From positions 1 to 62,573 of the forward strand of contig JAQBPY010000418.1 in NCBI GenBank assembly GCA_028287285.1: a DNA stretch of 62,573 nucleotides. The letters are read 5' to 3'. Position numbers and translations under genes: made by a program. This DNA comes from Gemmatimonadota bacterium (lineage in GTDB: Bacteria; Gemmatimonadota; Gemmatimonadetes; Gemmatimonadales; Gemmatimonadaceae). Of the stretch, positions 61,304-62,573 are shown piece after piece; within the stretch, counting starts at the first letter, position 1, and each line of letters opens with the position of its first letter. The notes beneath the pieces are model-generated. The model searched no databases and was not told where the DNA came from. It worked only from the letters and a program-made list of their open reading frames with translations.

Positions 61304-62419
61304 GTGAACGTATGGTCGTGGTGTGCACCCTGCGCCCTCGTTCTGACGGCCTTGCTGGGCGCCAGTGCCACGGCGTGCACCAGTGAGACGCCATATCGAC
61401 TCGCTGTTGTCCTGGACGCAGCGGGCCGCGAAGGGGCGGCACTCGCAGCCGCGCGGATCAACGCGCGTGGAGGCGTGAACGGTCACCACCTGGACCTGCT
61501 CAACATCAGCACTCCGATTGGCACCGGACGAGTGGCGGTGGAAACCGCAGAGCGCCTCTCATCCGACAAATCCATTCTGGCCGTGATTGGTCACACGAAC
61601 AGCAGCTCCAGTCTCGCAGCTTCGCAGGTCTACAATGCGCGGCACGTGCTTCAGCTCTCACCAACGAGCACCGCTCCACTTTACGGACGGGCAGGCCCTT
61701 ACAGCTATCGTCTGGTGCCAAGCGATGTACATCAGGGTGTGTTTCTCGCCGAGCAGGCGTTGTCCGTTCACGTGAAGAGCCCCCTGCGCGTTGCCGTGAT
61801 GTTCGTGAACAACGACTATGGCCGTCCCCTGCACGGTGTGGTCGTCGAACGTCTTCGCGCCGCCCACGTGGTACCGCAGTATGATGTTCCGTACTCGGCC
61901 ATGGATTCGGCCGGGGCGAGTGAATTTGTTGGTGCCCTGCAAAGAGTTCAGCCTGACGTGTTGATCTGGCTCGGACGCAGCGCGGACTTTGCGCCCATTG
62001 CCCGGCGCGTCCGGGACGCGTTGCCGCGGCTCGTGGTGCTTGCGAGCGATGCCTTTTCGCGCGGCGCGGCGCTGGTCGATTCGGCGCGCCTGTTCGACGC
62101 AGTCCGCTACGTGCGGCTCGTCAACCTGGACCGCCCTGACACGGCGCTCCTGAACCTTCGGCTGGCGTACAGGCGCACGGGTCGCGGCGAGCTCAATGAC
62201 CAGACGGTGCTCGCCTATGATGCGGTAACGCTGCTCGCCGAGGCGCTCAAGGCCACCGGGGCGCATCGCGAGGCGCTTCCGGCCTGGCTCGCGGAGCTGG
62301 GAAGAACGCGGAGCCCATTTCCGGGACTGAGCGGGCCCATTGAATTCACCGCCGAGCGCGACCGCACGGCCCCCTATTGGCTCGCGCGTGCGGGTCGAGA
62401 CGAGAGGTCGACACCGTGA
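61304..62419 (+). CDS. Branched-chain-amino-acid-type substrate-binding lipoprotein
   Basis: The 371-aa protein starts at GTG 61304, with CGAGGA 6 nt upstream. It has a lipobox in ALLGASATAC and then a Peripla_BP_6 fold: YRLAVVLDAAGREGAALAAARINARGGVNG, SDKSILAVIGHTNSSSSLAASQVYN and LQLSPTSTAPLYGRAGPYSYRLVPSDVHQG. Such proteins bind amino acids or act as sensory receptors. The following gene overlaps by 4 nt (GTGA) and starts with a membrane helix, suggesting a sensor kinase partner. Confidence 0.88.
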   Translation: MNVWSWCAPCALVLTALLGASATACTSETPYRLAVVLDAAGREGAALAAARINARGGVNGHHLDLLNISTPIGTGRVAVETAERLSSDKSILAVIGHTNSSSSLAASQVYNARHVLQLSPTSTAPLYGRAGPYSYRLVPSDVHQGVFLAEQALSVHVKSPLRVAVMFVNNDYGRPLHGVVVERLRAAHVVPQYDVPYSAMDSAGASEFVGALQRVQPDVLIWLGRSADFAPIARRVRDALPRLVVLASDAFSRGAALVDSARLFDAVRYVRLVNLDRPDTALLNLRLAYRRTGRGELNDQTVLAYDAVTLLAEALKATGAHREALPAWLAELGRTRSPFPGLSGPIEFTAERDRTAPYWLARAGRDERSTP

Positions 62420-62573
62420 CCTTCCCGATCAGGCGCACTTCTCCGCGCCGGTGGTCGCTGCGCGGCACGCTGCTGCTCGCGACCGTCACCGTGGTGTCGA
62501 TCGCCGCGCTGCTGCTCGTGGGGTCCGTGAGTCTCGCGATTTCCTGGCGCGATGCCGGCGAACGGGAGAGCCG
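62416..62573 (+). CDS. Membrane protein, probably a sensor kinase (cut by window end)
   Basis: GTG at 62416 overlaps the binding-protein stop. The 52 visible residues read VTFPIRRTSPRRWSLRGTLLLATVT then VVSIAALLLVGSVSLAISW, one transmembrane helix after a basic N-terminus. This is how many sensor histidine kinases begin, but no diagnostic motif is in the visible part. The identification is an inference from coupling to the binding protein. Confidence 0.5.
   Translation, partial: MTFPIRRTSPRRWSLRGTLLLATVTVVSIAALLLVGSVSLAISWRDAGERES

Noticed and set aside
1..62573. tRNA, rRNA or known riboswitch
   Set aside because: No cloverleaf, rRNA segment or recognisable aptamer was found on reading both strands; subtle ncRNAs cannot be excluded without a covariance search.

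Overview
The window is a high-GC bacterial chromosome segment packed with short-spaced, often 4-nt-overlapping operons. Gene content points to a Gemmatimonadota-like bacterium. The markers are many signal-peptide S9, DUF885 and M29-like peptidases, DUF1080 plus Tat-exported Gfo/Idh/MocA proteins, a PEP-CTERM protein, an F-type ATPase Fo cluster separated from the F1 genes, Ku, and trmFO-xerC-hslV-hslU synteny. This assignment is an inference from gene families; no rRNA or tRNA gene was found.

Layout. 1-7.2 kb: a LytS-type sensor kinase (cut by the window start) with a small secreted protein, an ABC ATPase/FtsX-permease pair, and a large S9 peptidase. 7.5-12.7 kb (minus strand): a DUF885 peptidase, a mini membrane protein and the Fo-ATPase cluster (atpZ/I-like, membrane protein, atpB, atpE, atpF, atpH). 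12.9-17 kb: two exported BsuPI-domain proteins, Ku, and a MoxR ATPase ending at a strong bidirectional terminator. 17-21.6 kb: a three-gene, translationally coupled two-component operon.

21.6-34.6 kb is an AT-richer accessory island. It holds an IS3 remnant with intact ends and target duplication, an IS5 fragment, a 1041-aa BTAD/AAA signalling ATPase, an intact IS630 element abutting an IS5 copy with two nonsense codons, an IS21 element with 54-bp ends and a 5-bp duplication but a frameshifted istB, IS256 and IS3 wrecks, and a membrane HD-GYP phosphodiesterase.

34.6-39 kb: a conserved unknown, a sigma-54 activator coupled to a molybdopterin-biosynthesis protein, a 30-bp tandem array grown from an interspersed palindrome, and gcvT. 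39.2-42.4 kb: a VapBC toxin-antitoxin pair, a GDPD-like exported protein with a DHCW cupin, and an XRE-cupin regulator coupled to a GNAT acetyltransferase. 42.6-49.8 kb: a PEP-CTERM protein with a sigma-54-type promoter, then a run of exported or sugar-related enzymes. 49.8-54.5 kb: a prephenate-dehydratase-like protein, an FKBP lipoprotein, and argF-bcp-nucleotidyltransferase-galactokinase. 54.5-62.6 kb: a membrane sulfatase-superfamily protein, trmFO-xerC-(membrane protein)-hslV-hslU, and a branched-chain-type substrate-binding lipoprotein coupled to a membrane protein cut by the window end.
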